DNA from: Muribaculaceae bacterium
Lineage (GTDB): Bacteria; Bacteroidota; Bacteroidia; Bacteroidales; Muribaculaceae
Length of the DNA stretch: 7,657 bases
Assembly: GCA_029062725.1 (NCBI GenBank)
Contig: JAIDPP010000220.1
Span: 1-7,657 of the forward strand
Reading direction: 5' to 3'
A model generated the notes under the pieces. It saw nothing but the letters and a program-made list of their open reading frames with translations, searched no databases and had not been told where the DNA came from. Every line of letters starts with the position of its first letter. Positions within the stretch are counted from its first letter, which is position 1. Position numbers and translations under genes: made by a program. Shown here one piece after another: positions 1 through 7,371 of this stretch.

Positions 1-785
1 CATTTATCCTCTACTATGGATTTTATAACCATTCCCGCCAGCGTCATCCCGAAAATAGCGGTGATGTGCATCAACGAGCCGTTGATCTGCGCTTTGCGCA
101 GATCGGCCTCACTGCGGCTCCCCTCCGGTTCGGGGCCAAGGTTGGGCAGGAGTTCATCGCTATATACCACCTGAAATTTCCTTGCCGGAAACCTCCCCTT
201 TTTCTTAAATCTTTGCCGAAGGGCCCTTGCAAGCGGGCAGCCTGTCGCTTTCCGGAATTCCGCCGTCTTTATCTTTGACGGATCAAGCTTAAGGGCGGCT
301 CCCATGGAGGAATAGAATTTCGCCTTGGTGGCCGTGGCGGCTTCGATTAGAGCGACCTTATCCTTAAGGGAATCGATGGCATCCACGATATAATCGTAGT
401 TGTAAAGACGGAACTGCGCCACATTCTCTTCGCTGAACCTTGTATCGACAACGGTGATCTCCGCATCGGGTGCGACCGTGAGAAGATGTTTCTTCAAGGC
501 CTCCACCTTCGGCTCGCCGATGGTCTCAGTCGTGGCCATCAGCTGCCGGTTGATATTTGAAGGGGCCACTACGTCGCCGTCAACGATGGTGATATGCCGT
601 ATGCCTGAGCGAACCAGCGCTTCGACACACCATGAACCCACTCCTCCGATACCGAAGACTATAACCCTCGCCTCCGAAAGTTTCCGCACCCCGGCCTCAC
701 CTAAAAGCCTTACCGACCGTGAAAGAACCTCCTTATTCAGATTTTCCATATCAGTTGATTCCGGTTTTATATAACCTTGTCTCAT
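1..785 (-). CDS. tcdA: tRNA threonylcarbamoyladenosine dehydratase (TcdA, ThiF/E1-like), 3' end at window edge
   Basis: This is an E1-like (ThiF/MoeB superfamily) enzyme. The TcdA family activates the carboxylate of t6A37 in tRNA with ATP and cyclises it to ct6A in the cytoplasm. The frame is open for 261 codons from ATG 785 to the edge. Visible motifs are the nucleotide-binding glycine loop GIGGVG (residues 45-50), acidic D69/D71 ending the next strand, the family NINRQ (77-81), and DAID (135-138). A CPLARALRQRF segment (183-193) matches the DPLA..LRERLK region of E. coli TcdA, and a hydrophobic C-terminal helix (about 238-257) follows. Family members are about 240-270 residues, so the gene is nearly complete; the last two bases read TG, which could start a TGA stop just outside. 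The start is 9 bp after the RND stop, suggesting cotranscription. ATG at 749 (Met13) is an alternative start; neither has a strong ribosome site. The general ThiF/MoeB family is the main alternative, but no C-terminal rhodanese or paired zinc CxxC motif is seen. Confidence 0.88.
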   Translation of the reverse strand, partial: MRQGYIKPESTDMENLNKEVLSRSVRLLGEAGVRKLSEARVIVFGIGGVGSWCVEALVRSGIRHITIVDGDVVAPSNINRQLMATTETIGEPKVEALKKHLLTVAPDAEITVVDTRFSEENVAQFRLYNYDYIVDAIDSLKDKVALIEAATATKAKFYSSMGAALKLDPSKIKTAEFRKATGCPLARALRQRFKKKGRFPARKFQVVYSDELLPNLGPEPEGSRSEADLRKAQINGSLMHITAIFGMTLAGMVIKSIVEDK

Positions 786-794
786 ATTTAGACT

Positions 795-3700
795 TTAATC
801 CTCATCCACATCGCCCTGCTTCACAGCCTCCGCCGTGGCTTTAATCGAGGAGGGAGCACCTGTCTTGCCGGCATTCGGATCCTTGAACCAACCTGAAAGG
901 TATTTCTCGTTGATGCGCTGCATAAGTTCCCAGAAGTTAGGCACGAACAGCGTGCCGATAACGGCGTTCATAGCCATGCCGAACACTACGGCCGTTCCCA
1001 ACTCGATCCGGCTGTTGGCGCCCGCACCCGTAGAAAACATCATAGGCATCACACCAAACACGAAAGCAAGGGCTGTCATCATAATCGGCCGGAAACGGAT
1101 CACCCCGGCGTCATGGGCACTCTGCGAGATCGGGATTCCGGCTTTGCGGAAGTCCATGGCGTATTCCACGATTAGAATGGCGTTTTTAGCCGACATTCCC
1201 AACAGAAGGATCAGTCCGATCTGGGTATATATACTTATGCTCTGGCTCATGACAAGAACCCCAAGGACGGTTCCGAGGATAGCTATCGGCATACTGAGCA
1301 CCACGGCTATCGGGTCAGTCCAGCTCTCATATTGGGCTGCCAGCACAAGTATCGTCATTATGATGGCGAAGATGAAGACAAAGCTGATTGTCGTTCCGGC
1401 CTGCGTTTCCTGATAGGCGATACCGGTCCAGGCGTATGAATAGTTCTTGCCAAGGGTATTGTTGACGATGTCCTCCATTATCTTTATACCTTCCGACGAA
1501 CTGACTCCATGTGCAGGAGTGGCGGTAAGGGCTGCCGTCTGGTACATGTTGTAACGCGACACGGAGGGCTCGCCGAATACCTGCTCAACGGTGGCGAAAG
1601 CCGAGAAAGGAACCATCCCCCCGTCCGAATTGCTGACGCTCAGGGCCAATATATCGCCGGCATCCATACGCGAGTTTCCCTGGGCCTGGAGCATAACCTG
1701 ATAGGAGCGTCCGAAATCCTCGAAATCGTTCACATAGCTGCCTCCCATATAGGCCGACAGCACCGAATAGACATCCTCCATACGGATTCCCATCATCTTG
1801 ATACGGTCGCGGTCGAAATTAACCTCGAACTGCGGCACAAGTCCCTGATACATCGTGGTGACAGAGGATATCTTGGGATTCTTCTCGGCCGCCGCCCTCA
1901 CCTCGTTCAGGGCTTCGAGCAGTTGCTGTGCCCCGAGACTGTTGATGTCAAGCAACTGCATCTCCAGACCCGAGGAATTTCCCAGACCCTGGATGGCAGG
2001 GGGATTGGCTGAGAATATCACGGCCTCCTGGAAATGCGCCGACACGCTGTCAACGTAAGCCATTACCCTATCTATCGAACCTTTCCTCCATCTCTCCTTC
2101 CAAGGCTTGAGAATAACATTGAGCGAAGCGTTGTTCGATGCCGAGCCTCCTCCCATAAGCGAGAATCCGGAGATTGTCATGACATCCTTGACGTATGGAT
2201 TCTTCCGTATCTCCGCAGAAAGACGGCTCACTACCTCCTCCGTGCGTTCAAGAGATGCGCCCGTAGGTAATTGCACGGAGGTCATGAAATATCCCATATC
2301 CTCCGAGGGGATATAGCTTGTGGGCCATGTCACAAAACCATATATCGCAACGGCCGAAAGGGCAAGAAAGACAAGCATCGAGATCAACGGACGCTTCAGC
2401 ATCATGGTGATAAGCTTTTCGTAGCCCTTGAGAGTAGCGTCGAACCCTTTGTTGAATATCTTATATATCGGATTCTTTGTGGGTTTGCGGGGGGTGAGGA
2501 AGAGGGCGCACAATGCCGGAGTCAGAGTCAAGGCATTGAATCCGGAGAAAGCTGTAGAGACAGCGATGGTAAGCGCGAACTGCTTGTAAAGTTCTCCGGT
2601 GATACCGCTGACGAAAGCAGTTGGAATGAATACCGAGAGAAGCACAAGAACTTCGCCGATCACCGGTCCCGTCAGTTCCTTCATCGCCTTAGTCGCGGCA
2701 GCCTTGCGGGAGATATCCCCTTTATAGACGATTCGCGAGCAGTCTTCGACAACGACTATGGCATCGTCAACCACGATCGCGATGGCAAGCACCATTCCGA
2801 AGAGAGAGAGCGTATTGAGTGAGAAGCCCATCAGTTTCATCACAGCAAACGTAGCAATGAGCGACACCGGAATCGTCAGCATCGGTATTATCACCGCCTT
2901 CCAGTTCTGTAGGAAGAGAAGTATCACGACCATCACGATCAGGGAGGTCTCGATGAAGGTCTTCACAACGTCATCTATGGATTCATGCACATAATCGGTA
3001 GTGTTCATCACCACCTCATAATGTACCCCCTCGGGGAAATATCTCGAAAGCTCGTCCATCTTCTTGAGAGCCCCGTCGGCCACCTCAAGGGCGTTGGCGC
3101 CCGGAAGCTGCTCGATACCGATCAGGGCCGCCCCCTCTCCGTTGACCGTTGACGACATGCTGTAGGAGGTGCTCCCGAGTTCGATACGCGCAACATCCCT
3201 CAGGCGCAACATCCCCTTGCCCGTGCGCAGCACGATATTCTCGAACTCCTCGGCACTCGAAAGACGCCCTTGTGTAGTGAGGGTGAAGGTGAATTCAGAT
3301 TTGTCGCCGTTGCCTGATTCTCCGACCGATCCCACGCCGACCTCCATATTCTGACTCTGTATGGCCGCCGCGACATCGGCCGGTGTGAGTCCGCGGGCGC
3401 GCATCACCTCCGGATCAAGCCATACGCGCATCGAATATTCTCCTCCTCCGAACGACTGGACTCCTCCCACACCCTTCACACGCGTCAGTGGCTCGTTGAT
3501 ATGCAACTGAGCGTAATTGGTAAGATAGAGGGCGTCATATAGTTTCGGATCCCCCTTCAGAGCGAGGAAGAGCACGTTGTTGCTCGATTCCTTGCTCACC
3601 TGCACTCCCTGCTGGGTGACGGTGGTAGGGAGAGTGGCGTCAGCAAGAGCCACGCGGTTCTGCACCTCCACAGCCGCCTGATCCACATCAGTGCCGTTCT

Positions 3701-3986
3701 CGAAAGTGATCGTGAGGTTATAACTGCCGTCGCTGCCGCAGCTGGAACTCATATACATCATCCCCTCCACTCCGTTGACCTGCTCCTCGATCGGCACGGC
3801 CACCGTGCGGGCCACCGTCTCCGCGTTGGCCCCGGAGTAGTTGGCACTGACCACTACAGTCGGCGGAGTGATGTCGGGATACTGAGCGATCGGAAGAGTA
3901 TCGACAGCCAGAAGACCCGCAAAGATCATTATCAGCGCCAGGACCGTGGCGAATATAGGACGGTCTATGAAAAATTTTGAAAACAT
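795..3986 (-). CDS. RND multidrug efflux transporter, AcrB/MexB-type (HAE1 family) inner-membrane proton/drug antiporter
   Basis: This 1063-residue protein is the pump of a tripartite efflux system; AcrB is 1049 residues. It should form an inner-membrane trimer that exchanges protons for hydrophobic or amphipathic compounds. The N-terminus FFIDRPIFA is the AcrB signature. Twelve membrane segments can be placed: about 10-28, 341-360, 366-386, 392-412, 438-458, 468-495, 533-552, 866-885, 891-912, 918-941, 967-987 and 997-1020. Two large periplasmic loops (about 29-340 and 553-865) hold the porter and docking domains. The proton-relay residues are present: D407/D408 in VVDDAIVVVE, K934 in MSAKNAILIVE, and T971 in the RFRPIMMTALAF segment. 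GGSYVNDF (748-755) and DWTG-like AWTG (852-855) also match AcrB. Several drug-pocket phenylalanines are replaced (see findings). After TM12 comes a charged, probably disordered tail of about 35 residues. It is third in the operon, after channel and adaptor, and tcdA follows. The reading frame is intact. Exact substrates cannot be read from sequence. Confidence 0.97.
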   Translation of the reverse strand: MFSKFFIDRPIFATVLALIMIFAGLLAVDTLPIAQYPDITPPTVVVSANYSGANAETVARTVAVPIEEQVNGVEGMMYMSSSCGSDGSYNLTITFENGTDVDQAAVEVQNRVALADATLPTTVTQQGVQVSKESSNNVLFLALKGDPKLYDALYLTNYAQLHINEPLTRVKGVGGVQSFGGGEYSMRVWLDPEVMRARGLTPADVAAAIQSQNMEVGVGSVGESGNGDKSEFTFTLTTQGRLSSAEEFENIVLRTGKGMLRLRDVARIELGSTSYSMSSTVNGEGAALIGIEQLPGANALEVADGALKKMDELSRYFPEGVHYEVVMNTTDYVHESIDDVVKTFIETSLIVMVVILLFLQNWKAVIIPMLTIPVSLIATFAVMKLMGFSLNTLSLFGMVLAIAIVVDDAIVVVEDCSRIVYKGDISRKAAATKAMKELTGPVIGEVLVLLSVFIPTAFVSGITGELYKQFALTIAVSTAFSGFNALTLTPALCALFLTPRKPTKNPIYKIFNKGFDATLKGYEKLITMMLKRPLISMLVFLALSAVAIYGFVTWPTSYIPSEDMGYFMTSVQLPTGASLERTEEVVSRLSAEIRKNPYVKDVMTISGFSLMGGGSASNNASLNVILKPWKERWRKGSIDRVMAYVDSVSAHFQEAVIFSANPPAIQGLGNSSGLEMQLLDINSLGAQQLLEALNEVRAAAEKNPKISSVTTMYQGLVPQFEVNFDRDRIKMMGIRMEDVYSVLSAYMGGSYVNDFEDFGRSYQVMLQAQGNSRMDAGDILALSVSNSDGGMVPFSAFATVEQVFGEPSVSRYNMYQTAALTATPAHGVSSSEGIKIMEDIVNNTLGKNYSYAWTGIAYQETQAGTTISFVFIFAIIMTILVLAAQYESWTDPIAVVLSMPIAILGTVLGVLVMSQSISIYTQIGLILLLGMSAKNAILIVEYAMDFRKAGIPISQSAHDAGVIRFRPIMMTALAFVFGVMPMMFSTGAGANSRIELGTAVVFGMAMNAVIGTLFVPNFWELMQRINEKYLSGWFKDPNAGKTGAPSSIKATAEAVKQGDVDED

Positions 3987-3991
3987 CTATT

Positions 3992-3996
3992 CTCCT
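3992..3996 (-). promoter_or_regulatory. canonical Shine-Dalgarno of the RND gene
   Basis: The mRNA reads AGGAG followed by AATAG and then the ATG at 3986, a five-base spacing. The other starts in this window show only weak or no such site, as is usual for Bacteroidetes, so this site supports the chosen start. Upstream in the same 54-bp gap, a 19-base purine-only tract of GA repeats (4014-4032 on the mRNA strand) is flanked by two AAAAGCG copies (4036-4042 and 4012-4018). Its role, if any, is unknown; unstructured purine-rich leaders can aid ribosome loading. Confidence 0.6.
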
Positions 3997-4040
3997 GTTT
4001 ATCGTTTCGCACGCTTTTCTCTCTTCTCTCTCGGTCGCTT

Positions 4041-5174
4041 TTAACGGGTCAGTCTCGGAGTGACCTCTTCCCCACGCTGCACGGTCAGCAACGCCTTGGT
4101 GACATATTTCTCCCCGGGTTTGATTCCCGAACTTATGACCCTGAGGGAATCCTGATAGACCGGACCAACTTCCACCGGAGTATATACAACCTTGTTGGAG
4201 TCGTTGACGGTATAGAGGTATTTTCCGCGCTGGTCTGTCCCGATGGAGGCATCCTTTACGAGCACGGCGCGAGGTTCTGTGCCGTATGGAAGCGACACTG
4301 TGACATACATCCCGTCCTTGAGCTCGTTGTTATTGTTGGCAAGTTTCCCCTGCATAAGGAGGGTTCCTGTCGATTCATTCACCGACGGCGCCACGAAATA
4401 TAGGTCTGCGGTGTAGTCGTGTCCCATACGCTCCTTGAAACTGAGGGGCACTCTCCGATAGATGGCTGAGGAGATACCTCCGCTTCTGCCCAGAAGCTGT
4501 TCATACTGGGTATCGCTGAGATAGAAACGCGCTATCATCGAAGAGTTGTCATAGATAGTGGTCAGTTTCACGGGGGCACCCTGACCGTTGACATAATTGC
4601 CGGGGTCGGGAGCGCCATTGCTTATATATCCGGATATTGGCGCCACAATAGTGCATCGCCGCAGATTCTCCCTTGCCGTAGATAAGGAGGCTTCCGCATC
4701 GCGTATGGAAGCGGCGGCCTGCTCCATGTTGCTCTGCGCCTGAAGCACTTCCATCTGCGACACAGCATCAGCCTCGAGAGCCTTCTTCATCGCTGCGTAC
4801 TGGCGGGTGTAGTATTCATGCTGGCTGCGGGCCGTGGAAAGAGCGGCTTCCGCCTTCTGAACGGCGTCGCGGTAGGTGGTGCTTTCTATGGTAAAGAGAA
4901 CCTGCCCTTTATGCACATACGAGCCCGAAGAGTAATGGGCGGAGAGAATGCGTCCGCTCACTTCGGCAACTACATCCGCCGTATTTCCCGCGCTTAGAGT
5001 GCCCGGGTAGGTCTGATATAGCGTGATGGAATCGGTATATGCCTCAGCTACATCCACGACCGGTGCCGCAGCAGTATTTTCCCTTCCGTTTTTATCCTTA
5101 TCACTCTTGCAGCCCCCGGCGCCCAAAATCATCCCGACGAGCGCGACAGCTATTATGATATATCCTTTTTTCAT
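4041..5174 (-). CDS. RND efflux periplasmic adaptor (membrane fusion protein, AcrA/MexA-type), predicted lipoprotein
   Basis: This 377-residue adaptor should link the RND pump to the outer-membrane channel. It starts with a lipoprotein signal peptide: MKK, a hydrophobic stretch (5-19), then GAGGC with the lipidated Cys at 22. Domain order follows the HlyD/AcrA family. The first lipoyl half is at about 65-98, with VVAEVSGRI and GSYVHKGQVLFTIES. The alpha-helical hairpin is at about 100-172, rich in Ala, Gln and Glu with heptad character. The second lipoyl half is at about 173-207 (CTIVAPISGYIS). A beta-barrel follows at about 208-300 (FYLSDTQYEQL, KDGMYVTVSLP), then a membrane-proximal domain at about 301-377. 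The family is usually 370-400 residues, so this is full length. It lies 30 bp after the channel stop and 54 bp before the RND start. The start has only a weak purine-rich site upstream, but it is fixed by the signal peptide. Residues after Cys22 are KSDKDK, discussed in findings. Confidence 0.95.
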   Translation of the reverse strand: MKKGYIIIAVALVGMILGAGGCKSDKDKNGRENTAAAPVVDVAEAYTDSITLYQTYPGTLSAGNTADVVAEVSGRILSAHYSSGSYVHKGQVLFTIESTTYRDAVQKAEAALSTARSQHEYYTRQYAAMKKALEADAVSQMEVLQAQSNMEQAAASIRDAEASLSTARENLRRCTIVAPISGYISNGAPDPGNYVNGQGAPVKLTTIYDNSSMIARFYLSDTQYEQLLGRSGGISSAIYRRVPLSFKERMGHDYTADLYFVAPSVNESTGTLLMQGKLANNNNELKDGMYVTVSLPYGTEPRAVLVKDASIGTDQRGKYLYTVNDSNKVVYTPVEVGPVYQDSLRVISSGIKPGEKYVTKALLTVQRGEEVTPRLTR

Positions 5175-5204
5175 ATCGTGAGTCTTTCAAAATTATATGC
5201 TTTT

Positions 5205-6632
5205 TCAATAACCTCCACCCAATGCCTGATATAGACTGACGAGCTGCGTAAGGGCGGTGCCTCGCGCTGATACCAGCGAGTTCTGATATTCAAGATACGA
5301 CTGCTGCGCATCCATGACATTGTTGAAGGCCGTCAGACCCTGCTTATAAAGGCCTAAGGAGAGCTCCAGGGACTTACGGCTCTGCTCGATGAGGGAGTTG
5401 AGATATTCTATCTCCTTCAGCGTGGCGTTATAGCGGCTGATGGCATTCTCAACCTCTTCTATGGCGTTGAGCACCGTCAGATTATAGTCATCGGTGGCTT
5501 CCTCAAGTTGAATCTTAGCCTCCGCCGCTTTCGCATTTCTCGCCAGGCCGTCGAAAATGGTCCATGAGAGTTTGGGGCCTATGGAGTAATCAAGACTGTG
5601 GGCGCCGAAGAGATGGCTGATATTGCGGGAAGTGGTTCCTATTGAACCGTCAAGAGACAGTACGGGAAGGAAATCGCTTTTGGCCACTCCCACCATGGCC
5701 GCGTATTGTGCAAGGCGCCCCTCCGCCTCCACTATGTCGGGACGACGTCTGAGAAGGTCGGCCGGCACGCCTACCGGGGGCATCCCCATGTCATGGGGAA
5801 GAGTCCCTGGCTGTAGCAGTGTCGGTACAAGTTCGGCCGGATAGATACCGGTAAGCACGGCCAAGGCGTTGGCCGTGGTCTGAATCTGAGACTCCAGTCC
5901 CGGTAGCGACGACTGCGTGGAATAGAGCACTATTCGCGCCTGAGTCACATCAAGCATACTCCCGATTCCCGCCTCCTGACGTGCCTCAGCGATCTTAACC
6001 ACCTTTTTCTGAGATTCTATATGCTCGGCCGCCACCTGCTCCTGCATCTGGTATTGCCGCAGTTGAAGATAAGTTTTTGCCACCTCGGCGCAGAGCGATA
6101 CCATCACCGCGTCATAGTCGGCGCGACTCACCTCCAATGCCGCCTTACCGGCGTCGAGCTGGCGTTTTATGCGACCGAATACGTCAATCTCCCACGACAT
6201 GCTGACCCCTGCCGAAAAGGCGCTTGAGCGAGTCGAGGGGCCGACCGGATTATTGCTCGCCCCGGCTATCTGGCTTCCGCTCCATCCCGCGGAGGCAACC
6301 AATGTCGGATAGTAGCCGGCACGGGTCTGCTCCAGTTCCTTCCCGGCCAGACGGATACGCTTCATGGCCGCCGCAACGTTATAATTATTGGATTCCGCCC
6401 GGCTTATAAGCATGTTGAGTGTGGTATCGCCGAATTCTTTCCACCACCTGTCGGCCGACGGGGACGGCTGCTGATGATCCGGGACATAGATCCATCGTTC
6501 AGGTAACGGAGCGACGAGAGCCTCTTGTCCTAAATGGCTGTAGTCATTGCCGGCATGCACAAGAGGGGCGCTCAGAGCCACGGCCGTAACAGCCGTAACA
6601 AGGGTGTTTCTTAGTCTTTGAGGCACCTGCAT
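5205..6632 (-). CDS. TolC/OprM-type outer membrane efflux channel (NodT family)
   Basis: This 475-residue protein is the outer-membrane exit duct of the pump, expected as a trimer with a 12-strand barrel and a long periplasmic helical tunnel. It starts with a signal peptide ending in VHA at 25-27, so cleavage before Gly28 is likely. There is no lipobox Cys, although many OprM/NodT relatives are lipoproteins. Two outer-membrane efflux repeats are seen. The first spans about 65-260, with SWEIDVFGRIKRQLDAGKAAL near 146-166. The second spans about 288-472 and opens with the family signature GVPADLLRRRPDI (288-300), followed by GVAKSDFLPVLSLDGSIG (315-332). The C-terminus GLYKQGLTAFNNVMDAQQSY (427-446) and the closing LYQALGGGY are also typical. 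Length fits the family (about 450-490). It is the first gene of the operon; the channel-adaptor-pump order differs from the common adaptor-pump-channel order. No clear Shine-Dalgarno is seen; the leader is AT-rich. Stop TGA. Confidence 0.95.
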   Translation of the reverse strand: MQVPQRLRNTLVTAVTAVALSAPLVHAGNDYSHLGQEALVAPLPERWIYVPDHQQPSPSADRWWKEFGDTTLNMLISRAESNNYNVAAAMKRIRLAGKELEQTRAGYYPTLVASAGWSGSQIAGASNNPVGPSTRSSAFSAGVSMSWEIDVFGRIKRQLDAGKAALEVSRADYDAVMVSLCAEVAKTYLQLRQYQMQEQVAAEHIESQKKVVKIAEARQEAGIGSMLDVTQARIVLYSTQSSLPGLESQIQTTANALAVLTGIYPAELVPTLLQPGTLPHDMGMPPVGVPADLLRRRPDIVEAEGRLAQYAAMVGVAKSDFLPVLSLDGSIGTTSRNISHLFGAHSLDYSIGPKLSWTIFDGLARNAKAAEAKIQLEEATDDYNLTVLNAIEEVENAISRYNATLKEIEYLNSLIEQSRKSLELSLGLYKQGLTAFNNVMDAQQSYLEYQNSLVSARGTALTQLVSLYQALGGGY

Positions 6633-6680
6633 TTAGATATTGTTTACAGTGAAGCCGACGCATAACAGCATCCGCCATGA

Positions 6681-6764
6681 CTTTTTAACACTTCCGGAAC
6701 TCTTTCTGTTTAAATATCTTTTAAAAATAGAAAACCGGAACTTTTAAAAATAGAAGGCCGGAAC
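6681..6764 (-). repeat. two tandem 24-base units plus a shorter third copy upstream of the efflux operon
   Basis: Read on the minus strand, a 24-base unit starting GTTCCGG and ending CTATTTTTAAAAG occurs at 6764-6741 and again at 6741-6718, sharing one base (period 23). The copies differ at two positions only (CC versus TT after GTTCCGG). A shorter relative, GTTCCGG, five bases, then TTAAAAAG, lies at 6700-6681. The first copy contains the 3' arm and T-tract of the lipoprotein-gene terminator, so the repeat could be a partial terminator duplication. Alternatively, the array could be a set of operator sites 49-132 bp upstream of the channel start. No confident Bacteroidetes promoter pair (TTG and TAnnTTTG) was found in 6633-6812 on this strand. 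Confidence 0.6.
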
Positions 6765-6782
6765 CGTCGAAACGGCCCCGGC
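6746..6782 (-). terminator. intrinsic terminator of the NlpE-like lipoprotein gene
   Basis: The minus-strand RNA can fold into an 11-bp stem: bases 6782-6772 (GCCGGGGCCGU) pair with 6767-6757 (ACGGUUCCGGC) around a UUCG tetraloop (6771-6768). Two of the pairs are G-U and exist only in the minus-strand RNA, which sets the direction. A U-rich run, CUUCUAUUUUU, follows (6756-6746). The stem begins 30 bases after the lipoprotein stop codon, so it should separate that transcript from the efflux operon unless readthrough occurs. Confidence 0.75.
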
Positions 6783-6812
6783 TTCCGGTATTTATGAAAT
6801 TCTAAGTTTGCT

Positions 6813-7292
6813 TTACTTCACAATCTTAAGAGTATAGAGGAGGGGTGTGGCCGGCTCCTCGAGGTCGGCGTTAACCATCGTGAGGGTAGAGTCTGACGAA
6901 ACAAGGAAGTTGAGGTCCGAAGCGGCACCCGGATTTGAATCCTTGGCATCCTTCACGAGCTTGAGATATTTCTTGCCATCTTTTTCAACCACGGTGAAGT
7001 CCCCTTCCGATTTGTAGGAAGGACCGTCCTTCACGCCGGTAGCCGATGTGGAATCAGCCATGATATATATCTCAGTCAGGTCGTAATCACCTGCCATGTT
7101 GTTCTTGTCATCTTCATAATCAACCTTAAGGGTATAGCGAATACCCTCGCAGTCGGCAGCCGGAAGAAGGCCGCTGTAAACCTCATCGGGACGCTCAACG
7201 CAGCCACCGTCTTTAGAACACTTGTTGCCGGAACATGCGGCCATCGCTACCATAGAAAGTCCAAGAGCCGCGAAATAAAAGATTTTCTTCAT
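6813..7292 (-). CDS. small lipoprotein with NlpE N-terminal-like (copper resistance/envelope stress) domain
   Basis: This 159-residue protein has a lipoprotein signal: MKKIF, a hydrophobic run (4-16), then MAAC with the lipidated Cys at 20. The mature part matches the pattern of the NlpE N-terminal domain: VYSGLLPAADCEGIRYTLKV (38-57), several short beta segments, LNFLVSSDSTLTMVNADLEE, and a closing LLYTLKIVK. In E. coli, NlpE activates the Cpx envelope-stress pathway and is tied to copper and surface sensing; that role is not shown here, and no Cpx genes are present. The family motif usually has CADC; here the first Cys is replaced (A45-A46-D47-C48). Extra cysteines lie near the N-terminus (C25, C31). 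The domain would be a small beta-barrel on a lipid anchor in the envelope. It is monocistronic by its own terminator, lies 180 bp upstream of the pump operon on the same strand, and is divergent from the gene at 7548. The start is fixed by the signal peptide. Confidence in a lipoprotein is high; in the NlpE assignment, moderate. Confidence 0.8.
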   Translation of the reverse strand: MKKIFYFAALGLSMVAMAACSGNKCSKDGGCVERPDEVYSGLLPAADCEGIRYTLKVDYEDDKNNMAGDYDLTEIYIMADSTSATGVKDGPSYKSEGDFTVVEKDGKKYLKLVKDAKDSNPGAASDLNFLVSSDSTLTMVNADLEEPATPLLYTLKIVK

Positions 7293-7371
7293 CGTATTTT
7301 GTATTATTTAGATTTTCAGTATCGGCACGGAGAGTCTGCCTGAATCCCGACCGTTTGTGATTTGTAGCTAT

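Noticed and set aside
66..774. Two plus-strand open frames at the left edge.
   Set aside because: The minus strand here encodes TcdA with its motifs in order, so the plus-strand frames are shadows.
835..2994. Several long open frames on the plus strand opposite the RND gene.
   Set aside because: They overlap the fully supported RND gene in antisense, show no domain, signal peptide or start site, and reflect codon bias of the real gene.
5188..5195. A second minus-strand TAATTTTG (-7 consensus match) between channel and adaptor genes.
   Set aside because: Transcription would start only a few bases before the adaptor ATG, no -33 element is at the right distance, and the 30-bp gap fits an operon; likely chance in AT-rich sequence.
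5623..6409. Plus-strand open frames opposite the channel gene.
   Set aside because: They are antisense to conserved channel motifs, and their translations look like shadow frames rich in Arg, Ser and Pro.
7305..7371. A riboswitch or tRNA-like fold in the lipoprotein leader, suggested by short TTCAG/CTGAA and GGCA/TGCC pairings (minus strand).
   Set aside because: The stems are short, compete with each other, and match no RNA family I recognise.
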